Source: Tannerella sp.
GTDB lineage: Bacteria > Bacteroidota > Bacteroidia > Bacteroidales > Tannerellaceae
DNA: 19,777 bases
Assembly: GCA_031272655.1 (NCBI GenBank)
Contig: JAISTJ010000107.1
Location: 1-19,777, forward strand
Reading direction: 5' to 3'
Of this stretch, positions 8,114-15,921 are shown piece after piece (within the stretch, counting starts at the first letter, position 1; every line of letters begins with the position of its first letter). The translations under genes and the position numbers were made by a program. The notes under the pieces are model-generated. The model was not told where the DNA came from. It saw nothing but the letters and a program-made list of their open reading frames with translations, and ran no database searches.

Positions 8114-9027
8114 AAATATTAATAGCGACAGACAAACCATTTGCGGCTATTGCCGTGAATGGCATCCGTAAAGTAACGGAGGAGGCGAGCTATGAACTCG
8201 CTTTATTAGAGAAATATACGGAGAAGTCTCAACTTCTTGAGGCAGTAGCAGATGCAGACGCAATAATCGTCCGTAGTGATATTGTTGATAATGAAGTGTT
8301 TGATGCAGCAAAGCAATTAAAAATTGTTGTACGTGCAGGCGCCGGATACGATAATATAGACCTTACAGCGGCGACAGAGCATAATGTCTGTGTGATGAAC
8401 ACGCCCGGACAGAACGCTAACGCCGTTGCCGAGCTTGCTCTCGGACTGATGGTTTACGGCGTCCGTAACTTCTACAACGGTACGTCCGGTACCGAGTTGA
8501 AAGGCAAACGTCTCGGCATACACGCTTACGGCAATGTAGGGCGAAATGTAGCTCGGATAGCGCGCGGTTTCGGGATGGAGATAGCAGCTTTCGATCCGTA
8601 TCTTTCTGCGGAAGCCATTGTTAATGAGGGTATTGAAGCGGTTTCTTCTTCTGAAGAACTGTATAAAACATGTCAATTCGTGTCGCTTCATATCCCTGCT
8701 ACGGCAGAAACAAAGAACTCTATAGGATTTAACCTGCTGAGTTTGATGCCTAAAGGCGCTATGTTGATAAATACTGCCCGCAAGGAGGTTATTGATGAGG
8801 CCGGTCTGTTGCGTGTGATGGAAGAACGGTCGGATTTCCGTTACCTTACTGATGTGACGCCGTCAATCCATTCCGAACTTACCGAGCGTTTTGCAGCGCG
8901 TTATTTCAGTACGCCGAAAAAGATGGGCGCACAAACAGCTGAAGCCAATATCAATGCAGGGATAGCAGCCGCAAAACAGATAGTAGGCTTTCTGAAAGAC
9001 GGAATTGACAGGTTTAAAGTCAATTAA
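8110..9027 (+). CDS. serA: D-3-phosphoglycerate dehydrogenase, short form
   Basis: SerA oxidises 3-phosphoglycerate to 3-phosphohydroxypyruvate with NAD, the first step of serine synthesis. This 305-residue form lacks the C-terminal ACT regulatory domain of longer SerA proteins. Visible marks are [11 protein letters not shown] (74-84), [18 protein letters not shown] (97-114), the dinucleotide loop AYGNVG (139-144) and NTARKEVID (221-229) with the catalytic arginine at 224. The loop has Ala where the first glycine of GxGxxG is usual. The Glu and His of the usual catalytic triad are not found: the regions read [10 protein letters not shown] (247-256) instead of DVFxxEP, and TPKKMGAQT (268-276) instead of TPHxGAxT. 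Pairing with serC supports the function; the altered active site is probably a lineage trait. Confidence 0.9.
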   Translation: MKILIATDKPFAAIAVNGIRKVTEEASYELALLEKYTEKSQLLEAVADADAIIVRSDIVDNEVFDAAKQLKIVVRAGAGYDNIDLTAATEHNVCVMNTPGQNANAVAELALGLMVYGVRNFYNGTSGTELKGKRLGIHAYGNVGRNVARIARGFGMEIAAFDPYLSAEAIVNEGIEAVSSSEELYKTCQFVSLHIPATAETKNSIGFNLLSLMPKGAMLINTARKEVIDEAGLLRVMEERSDFRYLTDVTPSIHSELTERFAARYFSTPKKMGAQTAEANINAGIAAAKQIVGFLKDGIDRFKVN

Positions 9028-9124
9028 CTTTAGGGATACGGCAAGCGTTACGTTTTAATCAAACCTTAACAAAGTTCTATGTTTTAATGTTGTTCCTTGA
9101 TGGAAGTTTAAAATAAGTAAAAAA

Positions 9125-10267
9125 ATGAAAAAGATTTGTTTTGTTTTGTAGTCATTGCTTTGTTGCCGGCTTCGTGTAGTGATAAGAAGAAAGAAGAAGT
9201 GAAGGGCTATCCCGTTTTGAAAGTATCGCTTGAGGAGACCCCGACCTCGTTTTTTGATCTTTTTGAGAAAGTAGAGCTTGTTCCTTTGGAAACGACCAAG
9301 GCGTCCTTGATCCAATCTATTGATAAAGTAATTCCTTTTGAGGACAAGTATTATATTATTGATAAGTGGCAGAATGCCGTTTTTGCATTTGACGAGAAAG
9401 GCGGCTATGTTAACAAAATTCATCGGATAGGCCAGGGACCCGGTGAATACGCATTGATTTGTGATTTTGGTATTTATGAAAGTAACAGGACGATTATGTT
9501 GATGTCCCCGTTTACATTTATATATACATATAACCTTGATAACTTTGAATTTATAAAACAGGCAAAGTTGCAAACGTCAATTCCTAACGTTCAGAAGATG
9601 GAGTTTCTACAGGATGGCAAAATCATCACATATTCAACGGCATGGATGGATAATAGCCTGAATGTGTTTGAAACTAAATCCGGAAAACATATTAGCGGTT
9701 TTCATGACAAAGAGCCGTTAGTAACACAAATGTTTGAAAATCTGTTTAAAGGGAGTGATGGCGTTGTCTATTTTTCAAGTGGATTTGTAAATGAAGTATT
9801 CAAGGTTACGGAAAATGGCTTGGATACGGCATATTCATGGGATTTCGGAAAAGATAAGATTGATATTCATATTATAAGTTTTCGATTGAAATAGATGATT
9901 ATATGAGGGAAAAGACGGAATTTCTCGAGCTTTTAACAGCGGAACATTAAAGGGCGCCAAAATTGCATATTTGAAGAACATGCAGAACGCTCATTATTAT
10001 TACACAGTCCTGAGAGTTGAGCCGGGAATGGACATAAATAAACATTTATTTTACGACAAAAAAACAGGTAAGAGCAGGTTCTTTTATAAAACGACTGAAG
10101 GCATTCTCTTAAATCCCCTCTGTTTTACAGAGGATTATCTTATCTGCGAGTTGGAGTATGAGAACAGAGAGATGATGCGTAATGTCTTGTCGGAAGAAGA
10201 ATTGAAAAAGTTAGACGCATTTTCCTACGATGACAATCCGTTTTTAGTCAAATGTATTTTTAAGTAA
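9125..10267 (+). pseudogene. 6-bladed beta-propeller lipoprotein gene, frameshifted three times
   Basis: Joined across frames, the locus encodes about 380 residues, the normal size for Bacteroidota 6-bladed propeller lipoproteins. It begins MKKI (9125), then continues in the frame starting near 9136 with a lipoprotein signal ending LLPASC, and family motifs FEKVELVPLETT, YYIIDKWQNAVFAFDEKG and IGQGPGEYALICDFG. That frame stops at 9894; the sequence continues one frame over from about 9879 (FSIEIDDYMREKTEFLELL) and again from about 9932 (FNSGTLKGAKIAYLKN) to the TAA at 10267. Each switch is in the same direction and fits a one-base deletion near a short T or A run, so the net frame is restored. 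This looks like a decayed gene, though sequencing errors in homopolymers could give the same picture. The intact protein would be an exported lipoprotein of unknown role. Confidence 0.75.
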
Positions 10268-10287
10268 AAAAGTTATAATCTTGTTAT

Positions 10288-11046
10288 TTAAAGAGTTATA
10301 GCGGAGTTGCGGAAATGCGAAACGACTACTGCGGCGGCTACGGCTACGTTCAGGGAATCTGTTGTCGGGCGGTCTGGTGGAAAAGACGGGATAAACAGCC
10401 GCTCGTTAATGAAGGATGCCGTCTCCGGACGGATGCCGTTGCCTTCGTTGCCGAGTACTATTATCCCGTTAGACGACAGGGTTTTGGAGTAAATATTATC
10501 CCCATCAAGAAAAGCGCCGTAAATACGAAATGACTGATAATCAGAGATATATGCAGTTAAGTCGGTATAATGCACCTGCACATGCGCTAAAGCTCCCATA
10601 GCGGATTGCACTGTTTTGGGGCCAAAAGCGTCGGCCGTGTCGGGGCTGCAAACGATATGTTCTATTCCGAACCAGTCGGCGATACGGACGATAGTCCCCA
10701 GATTGCCCGGATCCTGCACGCCGTCGAGCGCCAAAACAAGCCCCGAAGCGGGCGAAGCGTCAGACAACGAATAAACCGGTTTGCGGAAAACGGCGAACAC
10801 ATCCTGAGGTGTCTTCATCAGACTGACCTTGCGGATTTCGTCATCTTCGGCGAGAACAAGCTCACGGGCAGGTATATCCCCCTGTGTAGCCATCCAAGAA
10901 CTTCGCGCAAGCAACCACTCACATTCAAAAACTTGAATCATATCGGCGACCGTCTTGTTTCCCTCAGCGATGAAAAGTCCTGATTCATCGCGGCGTTTCT
11001 TCATCTCAAGCGCCCGTATCTCTTTGATTTTTGCCTTGCTTAACAT
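10288..11046 (-). CDS. SpoU/TrmH-family RNA 2'-O-methyltransferase (RlmB-like)
   Basis: This 252-residue cytoplasmic enzyme likely transfers methyl from S-adenosylmethionine to a ribose 2'-OH in rRNA or tRNA. The N-terminal 100 residues form a substrate-binding domain (RALEMKKRRDESGLFIAEG is typical of RNA methylases of this group). The knotted SPOUT domain follows with motif 1 DPGNLGTIVRIADW (112-125), motif 2 VLGNEGNGI (197-205) and motif 3 SLNVAVAAAV (231-240). The target nucleotide cannot be deduced. It converges on the broken propeller gene with 20 bases between them and is divergent from the DUF21-CBS gene. Confidence 0.9.
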   Translation of the reverse strand: MLSKAKIKEIRALEMKKRRDESGLFIAEGNKTVADMIQVFECEWLLARSSWMATQGDIPARELVLAEDDEIRKVSLMKTPQDVFAVFRKPVYSLSDASPASGLVLALDGVQDPGNLGTIVRIADWFGIEHIVCSPDTADAFGPKTVQSAMGALAHVQVHYTDLTAYISDYQSFRIYGAFLDGDNIYSKTLSSNGIIVLGNEGNGIRPETASFINERLFIPSFPPDRPTTDSLNVAVAAAVVVSHFRNSAITL

Positions 11047-11069
11047 AAATTTTTTGCCATTTTATGCCT

Positions 11070-11077
11070 CAAAGATA
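11070..11077 (-). promoter_or_regulatory. Putative -7 box (TATCTTTG) of the SpoU methyltransferase gene
   Basis: The minus strand reads TATCTTTG, a TAnnTTTG match, about 24 bases upstream of the ATG at 11046. Transcription would start near 11063. Confidence 0.5.
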
Positions 11078-11173
11078 TGCTAAAATAATTTATTTCTGTT
11101 ACTTTTGCGCCAAAAAAATAATCTGTACAGGCAAAATTTACATCGAAAATGCGTTGGGTTTCGTAAAAAGCGT

Positions 11174-11181
11174 TACCTTTG
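11174..11181 (+). promoter_or_regulatory. Putative promoter of the DUF21-CBS gene (-7 box TACCTTTG)
   Basis: TACCTTTG lies 17 bases after a TTG (11154-11156), a plausible -33 element. Transcription would start near 11188, about 14 bases before the ATG. Another TAnnTTTG match (TACTTTTG, 11100-11107) lies further upstream on the same strand. Confidence 0.55.
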
Positions 11182-11201
11182 CACTTGTTTAAAGAAAGTA
11201 T

Positions 11202-12470
11202 ATGGAGTTTTTAATAATAACGGGCTTAATATTGCTTAACGGAATGCTGTCTATGGCGGAGATAGCGCTTGTTTCGGCGCGCAGGGCGCGTCTGGAGGCG
11301 CTTGCCAAGAAAGGCAGCAAGTCGGCTAAACGAGCGCTCGAACTGTCGAAAGAACCTGATAAGTTTCTGTCTGTCATACAGATAGGCATAACGCTTACCG
11401 GTATCCTGACCGGTCTTTTCTCAGGTGAGGCTTTTGCAGCTAATCTGGCGGCTTTCCTGTCGCAATATCCTGTCTTTGAGCCGTATGCGCTTGGGGTTTC
11501 CAAACTGTTAATCGTTGTTGCGGTAACTTATCTGACGCTTGTTCTGGGCGAGCTTGTACCTAAACGAATTGGGATGAGTTTTGCCGAAAAGACGGCTATG
11601 TTTTTTGCCAAGCCAATGAGTTGGCTTTCTGTGATTACTTTGCCCTTTGTATGGGCGCTTTCAAAGAGCACTAAAGGCGTTGTTGCTTTGTTTGGCCTCA
11701 ATGATGCCGGCGATGCCAATAAAGTTACGGAAGAAGAAATAAAAGCCGTTGTACAGGAAGGCTTTGAAGGTGGCGAAGTTGAAGAGGTAGAGCAGGATAT
11801 AGTAGAACGTGTCTTTCATCTGGGAGACCGCTCCGTAGGCAGCATTATGACCCATCGAAGCGACCTCGTGTGGATTGAAATGAACGATAGCGCAGCGCAA
11901 ATAAGGGAGAAAGTTAAAACCAACCTTTATAATACTTACCCTGTTGTTTCGGAAAAATTTGATAACATACAAGGCGTCATCTTCCTCAAAGAGCTTTTCG
12001 GATATATTGACACCCCAGATTTTGAATTGGCAAAAATACTCCGTCCCGCGCATTTCATACAGGAGAACATGAGCGTTTACAAGGCTTTGGAGCAGTTCAG
12101 GCAGGCCCATGTCAAATATGGCATTGTAACCGACGAGTTTGGCAGCGTGCAAGGTATTGTTACCCTGAAAGATATAATTGATGCGCTGATAGGAGAGGTC
12201 AATGAACCGGGTGAAGAACCGGAAATCATTAAACGACGCGATGGCAGCGTGCTCGTTGACGGTCAATGCTCGTTCTACAGCTTCCTTGAATACTTCGATT
12301 TGGAAGATTTGTATGAAGAAAATGATTATAACACCTTGAGCGGATTGATTTTAGATGTTCTTGAGCGTGTGCCTAAAACAGGCGATACGTTCAAATGGAA
12401 CGGATTTACTTTTGAAATTGTTGATATGGACGGGGCGAGGATTGATAAAGTGCTGGTAATTAAGAATTGA
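11202..12470 (+). CDS. CNNM/CorB-type membrane protein (DUF21, CBS pair, CorC_HlyC)
   Basis: The 422-residue inner-membrane protein has the layout of the HlyC/CorC 'hemolysin' family, whose characterised members are Mg2+ transporters; hemolysis is a historical label. Residues 1-170 form the DUF21 membrane domain, with hydrophobic segments at about 1-23, 57-80, 101-118 and 137-155, including the typical NGMLSMAEIALVSARRARL (13-31) and LGELVPKRI (115-123). Two CBS repeats follow (about 208-330: VGSIMTHRSDLVWI and YGIVTDEFGSVQGIVTLKDI), then a CorC_HlyC domain (about 340-420) with EENDYNTLSGLILDVL. Transport of Mg2+ or another divalent cation is inferred from family. The stop codon abuts an AT-rich heptamer repeat. 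Confidence 0.92.
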   Translation: MEFLIITGLILLNGMLSMAEIALVSARRARLEALAKKGSKSAKRALELSKEPDKFLSVIQIGITLTGILTGLFSGEAFAANLAAFLSQYPVFEPYALGVSKLLIVVAVTYLTLVLGELVPKRIGMSFAEKTAMFFAKPMSWLSVITLPFVWALSKSTKGVVALFGLNDAGDANKVTEEEIKAVVQEGFEGGEVEEVEQDIVERVFHLGDRSVGSIMTHRSDLVWIEMNDSAAQIREKVKTNLYNTYPVVSEKFDNIQGVIFLKELFGYIDTPDFELAKILRPAHFIQENMSVYKALEQFRQAHVKYGIVTDEFGSVQGIVTLKDIIDALIGEVNEPGEEPEIIKRRDGSVLVDGQCSFYSFLEYFDLEDLYEENDYNTLSGLILDVLERVPKTGDTFKWNGFTFEIVDMDGARIDKVLVIKN

Positions 12471-12536
12471 GATTTTAGATTTTAGATTTTAGATATTAGA
12501 TTTTTTATTTTTTATTTATTATTTTTTATTTTTTTA
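12471..12536 (+). repeat. AT-rich heptamer and low-complexity tract
   Basis: Directly after the DUF21-CBS stop the unit ATTTTAG repeats about four times (12472-12499, last copy imperfect), followed by T-rich ATTTTTT-like sequence to 12536. It may act as a simple terminator or be slippage-prone filler. A related heptamer follows the S9 peptidase gene at 17811. Confidence 0.7.
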
Positions 12537-12543
12537 TCGTGTA

Positions 12544-13317
12544 ATGGTTAGAGGTATTTTTTTAGATATTGATGGTACAATGGTGAGTTTCAAGACGCAC
12601 CGGATGCCTGACAATACAAAGGAGGCGTTGATGGAAGCGCGTCGCAGGGGGGTGAAGGTTTTCGTTGCTACGGGCAGACACTTTTCGGATATTAATAATC
12701 TTGATAATCTGGAGTTTGATGGCTATATAACACTGAACGGCGCATACTGTACTGCAGATGGAAAGGTGCTGTTTAAAAAGAGTATCCCGCGAAATAATGT
12801 TGAAGCTTTTATACACTACGACACGACGGTTGAACGGGTGCCGTGTTTCTTCGTTGACGCAGACAGCGTTACGGCTAACGGGGTGTTCGATATCACCGAA
12901 CGTATGATGAAATTGGTGGAGTTTCCGCCCAGACCGGTGCTTGATTCTACGGCTTTCTTAGACCGTGAGATATTTCAACTGACGGCTTTTTTTTCGACGG
13001 AAAAAGAGCCGGAAATAATGCGTTTTCTACCTGACTGTCAGGCAACTCGATGGTATCCCACTTTTGCCGACATAGTTGCTAAAGGTATAGATAAAAGTGT
13101 TGGAATACAGGAAGTTATAAGACGTTTTGGTCTCAGCCGCGAAGAAATAATGACTTTTGGGGACGGTGGTAACGACATAACTATGTTGCGTTATGCAGGT
13201 ATTGGAGTGGCTATGGGGAATGCCGAAGAAGAGGTCAAACAGTCAGCCGATTACATTACAACTTCTGTTGATGACGACGGGGTAGGGGAGGCGCTTAGGC
13301 GATTTGGGGTGATTTGA
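12544..13317 (+). CDS. Cof-type HAD-superfamily phosphatase
   Basis: This 257-residue cytoplasmic hydrolase is of the Cof (HAD-IIB) type that dephosphorylates sugar phosphates, nucleotides or cofactors; the substrate is not predictable. Motif I is FLDIDGTM with nucleophile Asp8 and acid/base Asp10, motif II ends in VATGR (41-45), motif III is the lysine in AKGIDKSVG (Lys184 the likely residue), and motif IV is GDGGNDITML (206-215). The C2-type cap lies between motifs II and III (about 85-180). Its ATG is 73 bases after the upstream stop, and the gene converges on gmhA with 14 bases between them. Confidence 0.93.
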   Translation: MVRGIFLDIDGTMVSFKTHRMPDNTKEALMEARRRGVKVFVATGRHFSDINNLDNLEFDGYITLNGAYCTADGKVLFKKSIPRNNVEAFIHYDTTVERVPCFFVDADSVTANGVFDITERMMKLVEFPPRPVLDSTAFLDREIFQLTAFFSTEKEPEIMRFLPDCQATRWYPTFADIVAKGIDKSVGIQEVIRRFGLSREEIMTFGDGGNDITMLRYAGIGVAMGNAEEEVKQSADYITTSVDDDGVGEALRRFGVI

Positions 13318-13331
13318 TTTTAAAATAGCTG

Positions 13332-13958
13332 TTATAAAAAACCGGATTGCTTCACTGCGTTCGCTTTTTCTTTTTCGCTTGCGGAAAAAAAGGAGGTGCT
13401 TTCGACGCCTTCAATGATGATGTGAACGGCGACAATGTGCATCTCCTGTATCCTGTCGGAAAAGCCTTCGTGCTCAACAGCTATGACCGTATCGGCGATT
13501 TCCGCAAGCCGGCTTGCTTTTTTGCCGGTCAGGGCGACGACTTTCATCCCTTTTTCATGCGCTTTAAATGCTGCGCGGACGATGTTTTCAGAGTTGCCGC
13601 TCGTGCTGAAAGCAACCAGCACATCGCCGTCGCTTCCGAGCGCTTCAATATAATTGGCGAAAATATCTTCATAACCATAATCGTTTGCTACACAGGAGAT
13701 ATGCGCAGGGTCATTGATGGCAATGGCGGGCAGCGGGCGGCGGTTATTGCGGAACCGCCCCGTCAGCTCTTCGGCAAAATGCGTTGCATCGCACATTGAG
13801 CCGCCATTGCCGCAGGTAATAACTTTCCCCTTGTTATTTAAGGCATTGACTATCAGTTTAATAGCGCTGCCGATAGCATGAATGGTTTCCGGATCGTCCA
13901 TGAAACGCTTCAATGTGCGGAAAGCCTCATCCAAACTGTGTTTAATCAACTTTTCCAT
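13332..13958 (-). CDS. gmhA: Phosphoheptose isomerase (SIS domain)
   Basis: GmhA converts sedoheptulose 7-phosphate to D-glycero-D-manno-heptose 7-phosphate, the first step toward lipopolysaccharide heptose. From the start chosen here (MEKLIKHSLDEAF) the protein has 208 residues. SIS-domain marks are ITCGNGGSMCDATHFAEELTG, containing catalytic Glu64, FSTSGNSENI (phosphate binding) and IQEMHIVAVHIIIE with catalytic His174. An in-frame ATG at 13991 would add 11 residues and lengthen the overlap with the upstream gene from 17 to 50 bases. The last 10 residues (ANAVKQSGFL) come from an interspersed repeat, and the tail after IIIEGVE is longer than expected, so the 3' end seems to have been replaced or extended. 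It is the last gene of a five-gene operon. Confidence 0.92.
   Translation of the reverse strand: MEKLIKHSLDEAFRTLKRFMDDPETIHAIGSAIKLIVNALNNKGKVITCGNGGSMCDATHFAEELTGRFRNNRRPLPAIAINDPAHISCVANDYGYEDIFANYIEALGSDGDVLVAFSTSGNSENIVRAAFKAHEKGMKVVALTGKKASRLAEIADTVIAVEHEGFSDRIQEMHIVAVHIIIEGVESTSFFSASEKEKANAVKQSGFL
13344..13364 (+). repeat. Copy of the interspersed GC-rich repeat inside gmhA
   Basis: The 21 bases are identical to 17660-17680 (core ATTGCTTCACTGCGTTCGC). They lie within the last codons of gmhA, read in antisense. After them the sequence diverges into CTTTTTCTTTTTCGC rather than the AATGACGGGG found in the intergenic copies. Confidence 0.85.
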
Positions 13959-14487
13959 ATAATAATTTGTTGGTAATGTCATAAATTGCAATTCCGGCCG
14001 AAACAGCGACGTTTAGAGAGTGTTTGACGCCGTATTGCCGGATTTCGATACAGCAAGAGCACTCGTTAACTGCCTCTTGCTGAACGCCTTTAACCTCATG
14101 CCCGATTATCAGGGCGTATTTTTTCAGGCGTTCTGGGTGAAAATTTTCGAGCGGAACGCTGCCTTCCGCTTGTTCAAGAGCGCAAACGATGTAGCCGCGC
14201 TGCTTCAGCTCACTGATCGCTTCAAGGGTGTCTTTGAAATACCGCCATGAAACGGTATCTTCGGCTCCGAGCGCCGTCTTGTGAATTTCGGGGTCGGGCG
14301 GGACGGCGGTGATGCCGCACAGATAAACGGCCTCAAGGCGGAAAGCGTCGGCCGTCCGGAACACCGAGCCAACATTGTTCATACTGCGCACATTATCAAG
14401 GACAACCGTCAGGGGAGTTTTGACGCTTGCGCGGTATTCATCCGTTGTCAGGCGGTTCAGTTCGGTTACTTTGAGTTTGCGCATCAC
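13942..14487 (-). CDS. SpoU/TrmH-family RNA methyltransferase
   Basis: The 181-residue protein is a minimal SPOUT methyltransferase without an N-terminal extension, likely methylating tRNA or rRNA ribose with S-adenosylmethionine. Motif 1 is NVRSMNNVGSVFRTAD (32-47), motif 2 is LIIGHEVKGV (126-135) and motif 3 is HSLNVAVSAGIAIYD (156-170). Motif 2 has His130 where the family more often has Asn (GNE). The start may be the first or second of two adjacent ATG codons. It lies 30 bases after glmM and overlaps the gmhA start by 17 bases, so it is cotranscribed with both. Confidence 0.9.
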   Translation of the reverse strand: MMRKLKVTELNRLTTDEYRASVKTPLTVVLDNVRSMNNVGSVFRTADAFRLEAVYLCGITAVPPDPEIHKTALGAEDTVSWRYFKDTLEAISELKQRGYIVCALEQAEGSVPLENFHPERLKKYALIIGHEVKGVQQEAVNECSCCIEIRQYGVKHSLNVAVSAGIAIYDITNKLLYGKVD

Positions 14488-14517
14488 GGGAATTATTTCG
14501 CGTCGTCGTTGACTTTC

Positions 14518-15912
14518 TTAAATGGAAACAGGGGCTTTGATTTCCCTGATTATTTCCTGTCCGAGCGATTCGGCTTCTGCCATCGTGTGCGCCTCCGAAT
14601 AGATGCGGATTATCGGCTCTGTGTTGCTTTTCCGCAAGTGAACCCATTTGTCGGGGAAATCTATTTTTATGCCGTCAATGCAGGTGATGTTATGAGATGA
14701 ATATTTGTCCTTGATTTTCAACAATATAGCATCTACATCTGTATCGGGCGTCAATTCTATCTTCTGTTTTGATATGTAATACTGCGGGTAAGAAGCTTTT
14801 AACTCGCTTGTTTTCAGCTTCTTATGTGCCAAATGCGTGAGGAAAAGCGCTATCCCAACCAAAGCGTCGCGACCGTAATGGCTTGCAGGATAGATAATTC
14901 CGCCATTACCCTCGCCGCCGATAACTGCTCCACATTCTTTCATCTTTGCCACCACGTTCACTTCACCGACTGCAGCGGCGAAATACTGCCCGCCATGCTG
15001 CAAGGTAACATCACGCAAAGCCCTTGAAGAGCTAAGGTTGCTGACCGTATTGCCGCCTCCGCAGGCCGAAAGGACATAGTCGGCAACGGCGACAAGCGTA
15101 TATTCCTCGCCAAACATCTCGCCGTCTTCGCATACGACAGCGAGACGATCCACATCAGGATCAACAACGAAGCCCACATCAGCCTTTGCCTGCTTCATCA
15201 GGGACGAAATCTCCGTAAGGTTTTCCGGCAACGGCTCGGGGTTATGCGAGAAGTTGCCATGCGGGTTACAGTGCAGCTTGAATAACTCCTTCACTCCCAG
15301 CGCATAAAGCAGGTCGGGAATAACAATGCCGCCTACGGAGTTTACGCAATCAACGGCGACACGGAAATGCGCCGCTCTAATAGCCTCAATATCAACGAGT
15401 TGTAAGCCAAGAACATGCGAAATATGCCGCTCACGGTAGCGGGTATCGGATATAATTTTTCCAAGCCGTTCAACAGGAACATATTCAAATTGCTCTTTTT
15501 CAGCAAGTTTTATAACGGCTTGACCTTCGGCGGCATTTAGAAATTCACCGCGGTTGTTCAGTAGTTTCAAAGCGTTCCACTGTTTCGGGTTATGGCTTGC
15601 GGTGATGATGATTCCTCCGCAGGCGTTTTCGGTAATAACAGCGAGTTCGGTAGTGGGAGTTGTGGCAAGGTCAATATCTATCACATTGAAACCCAGACCG
15701 ATAAGCGTACCGTTGACGATATTTTTCACCATCAGGCCGGAAATACGGGCATCGCGCCCTACGACGATGCAGTTGGACGCGCAGGGGCTGTTTTGCCTGA
15801 TAAAAGTGGCGTAGGCAGACACGAATTTTACGATAGCGAGCGGATTCAATCCTTCGTTGGGCGCACCGCCTATCGTACCGCGGATGCCCGAAATGGATTT
15901 AATAAGTGTCAT
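14518..15912 (-). CDS. glmM: Phosphoglucosamine mutase-type phosphohexomutase
   Basis: GlmM interconverts glucosamine 6-phosphate and glucosamine 1-phosphate, feeding UDP-GlcNAc for peptidoglycan and lipopolysaccharide. The 464-residue protein shows all four alpha-D-phosphohexomutase signatures: the active-serine loop TASHNP (104-109, Ser106), the metal loop DPDVDR (251-256), the sugar loop GEGNGG (333-338) and the phosphate loop RKSNTEP (427-433). The opening SISGIRGTIGG is typical. Assignment as GlmM rather than a phosphomannomutase rests on overall resemblance and on company with gmhA, so the substrate is inferred. It sits 9 bases after the DUF4827 gene. Confidence 0.9.
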   Translation of the reverse strand: MTLIKSISGIRGTIGGAPNEGLNPLAIVKFVSAYATFIRQNSPCASNCIVVGRDARISGLMVKNIVNGTLIGLGFNVIDIDLATTPTTELAVITENACGGIIITASHNPKQWNALKLLNNRGEFLNAAEGQAVIKLAEKEQFEYVPVERLGKIISDTRYRERHISHVLGLQLVDIEAIRAAHFRVAVDCVNSVGGIVIPDLLYALGVKELFKLHCNPHGNFSHNPEPLPENLTEISSLMKQAKADVGFVVDPDVDRLAVVCEDGEMFGEEYTLVAVADYVLSACGGGNTVSNLSSSRALRDVTLQHGGQYFAAAVGEVNVVAKMKECGAVIGGEGNGGIIYPASHYGRDALVGIALFLTHLAHKKLKTSELKASYPQYYISKQKIELTPDTDVDAILLKIKDKYSSHNITCIDGIKIDFPDKWVHLRKSNTEPIIRIYSEAHTMAEAESLGQEIIREIKAPVSI

Positions 15913-15921
15913 AACTATCTG

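Noticed and set aside
8107..8116. serC/serA overlap as a frameshift fusion
   Set aside because: Both proteins are complete and the ATGA overlap is ordinary translational coupling.
9028..9124. Rho-independent terminator after serA
   Set aside because: I found no stem of useful length followed by a T run; only weak ACG/CGT pairing near 9037-9055.
9055..9573. 172-residue minus-strand open frame opposite the propeller gene
   Set aside because: The plus strand encodes clear propeller motifs here, so this is a shadow of the decayed gene.
9971..10267. Separate small gene of 98 residues starting at TTG
   Set aside because: Its frame joins upstream sequence of the propeller gene by a one-base shift and adds up to the normal length of that family; better read as its 3' fragment.
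13382..13393. AAAAAAAGGAGG as a plus-strand ribosome binding site
   Set aside because: No convincing plus-strand gene follows it; it lies within the antisense of the gmhA tail.
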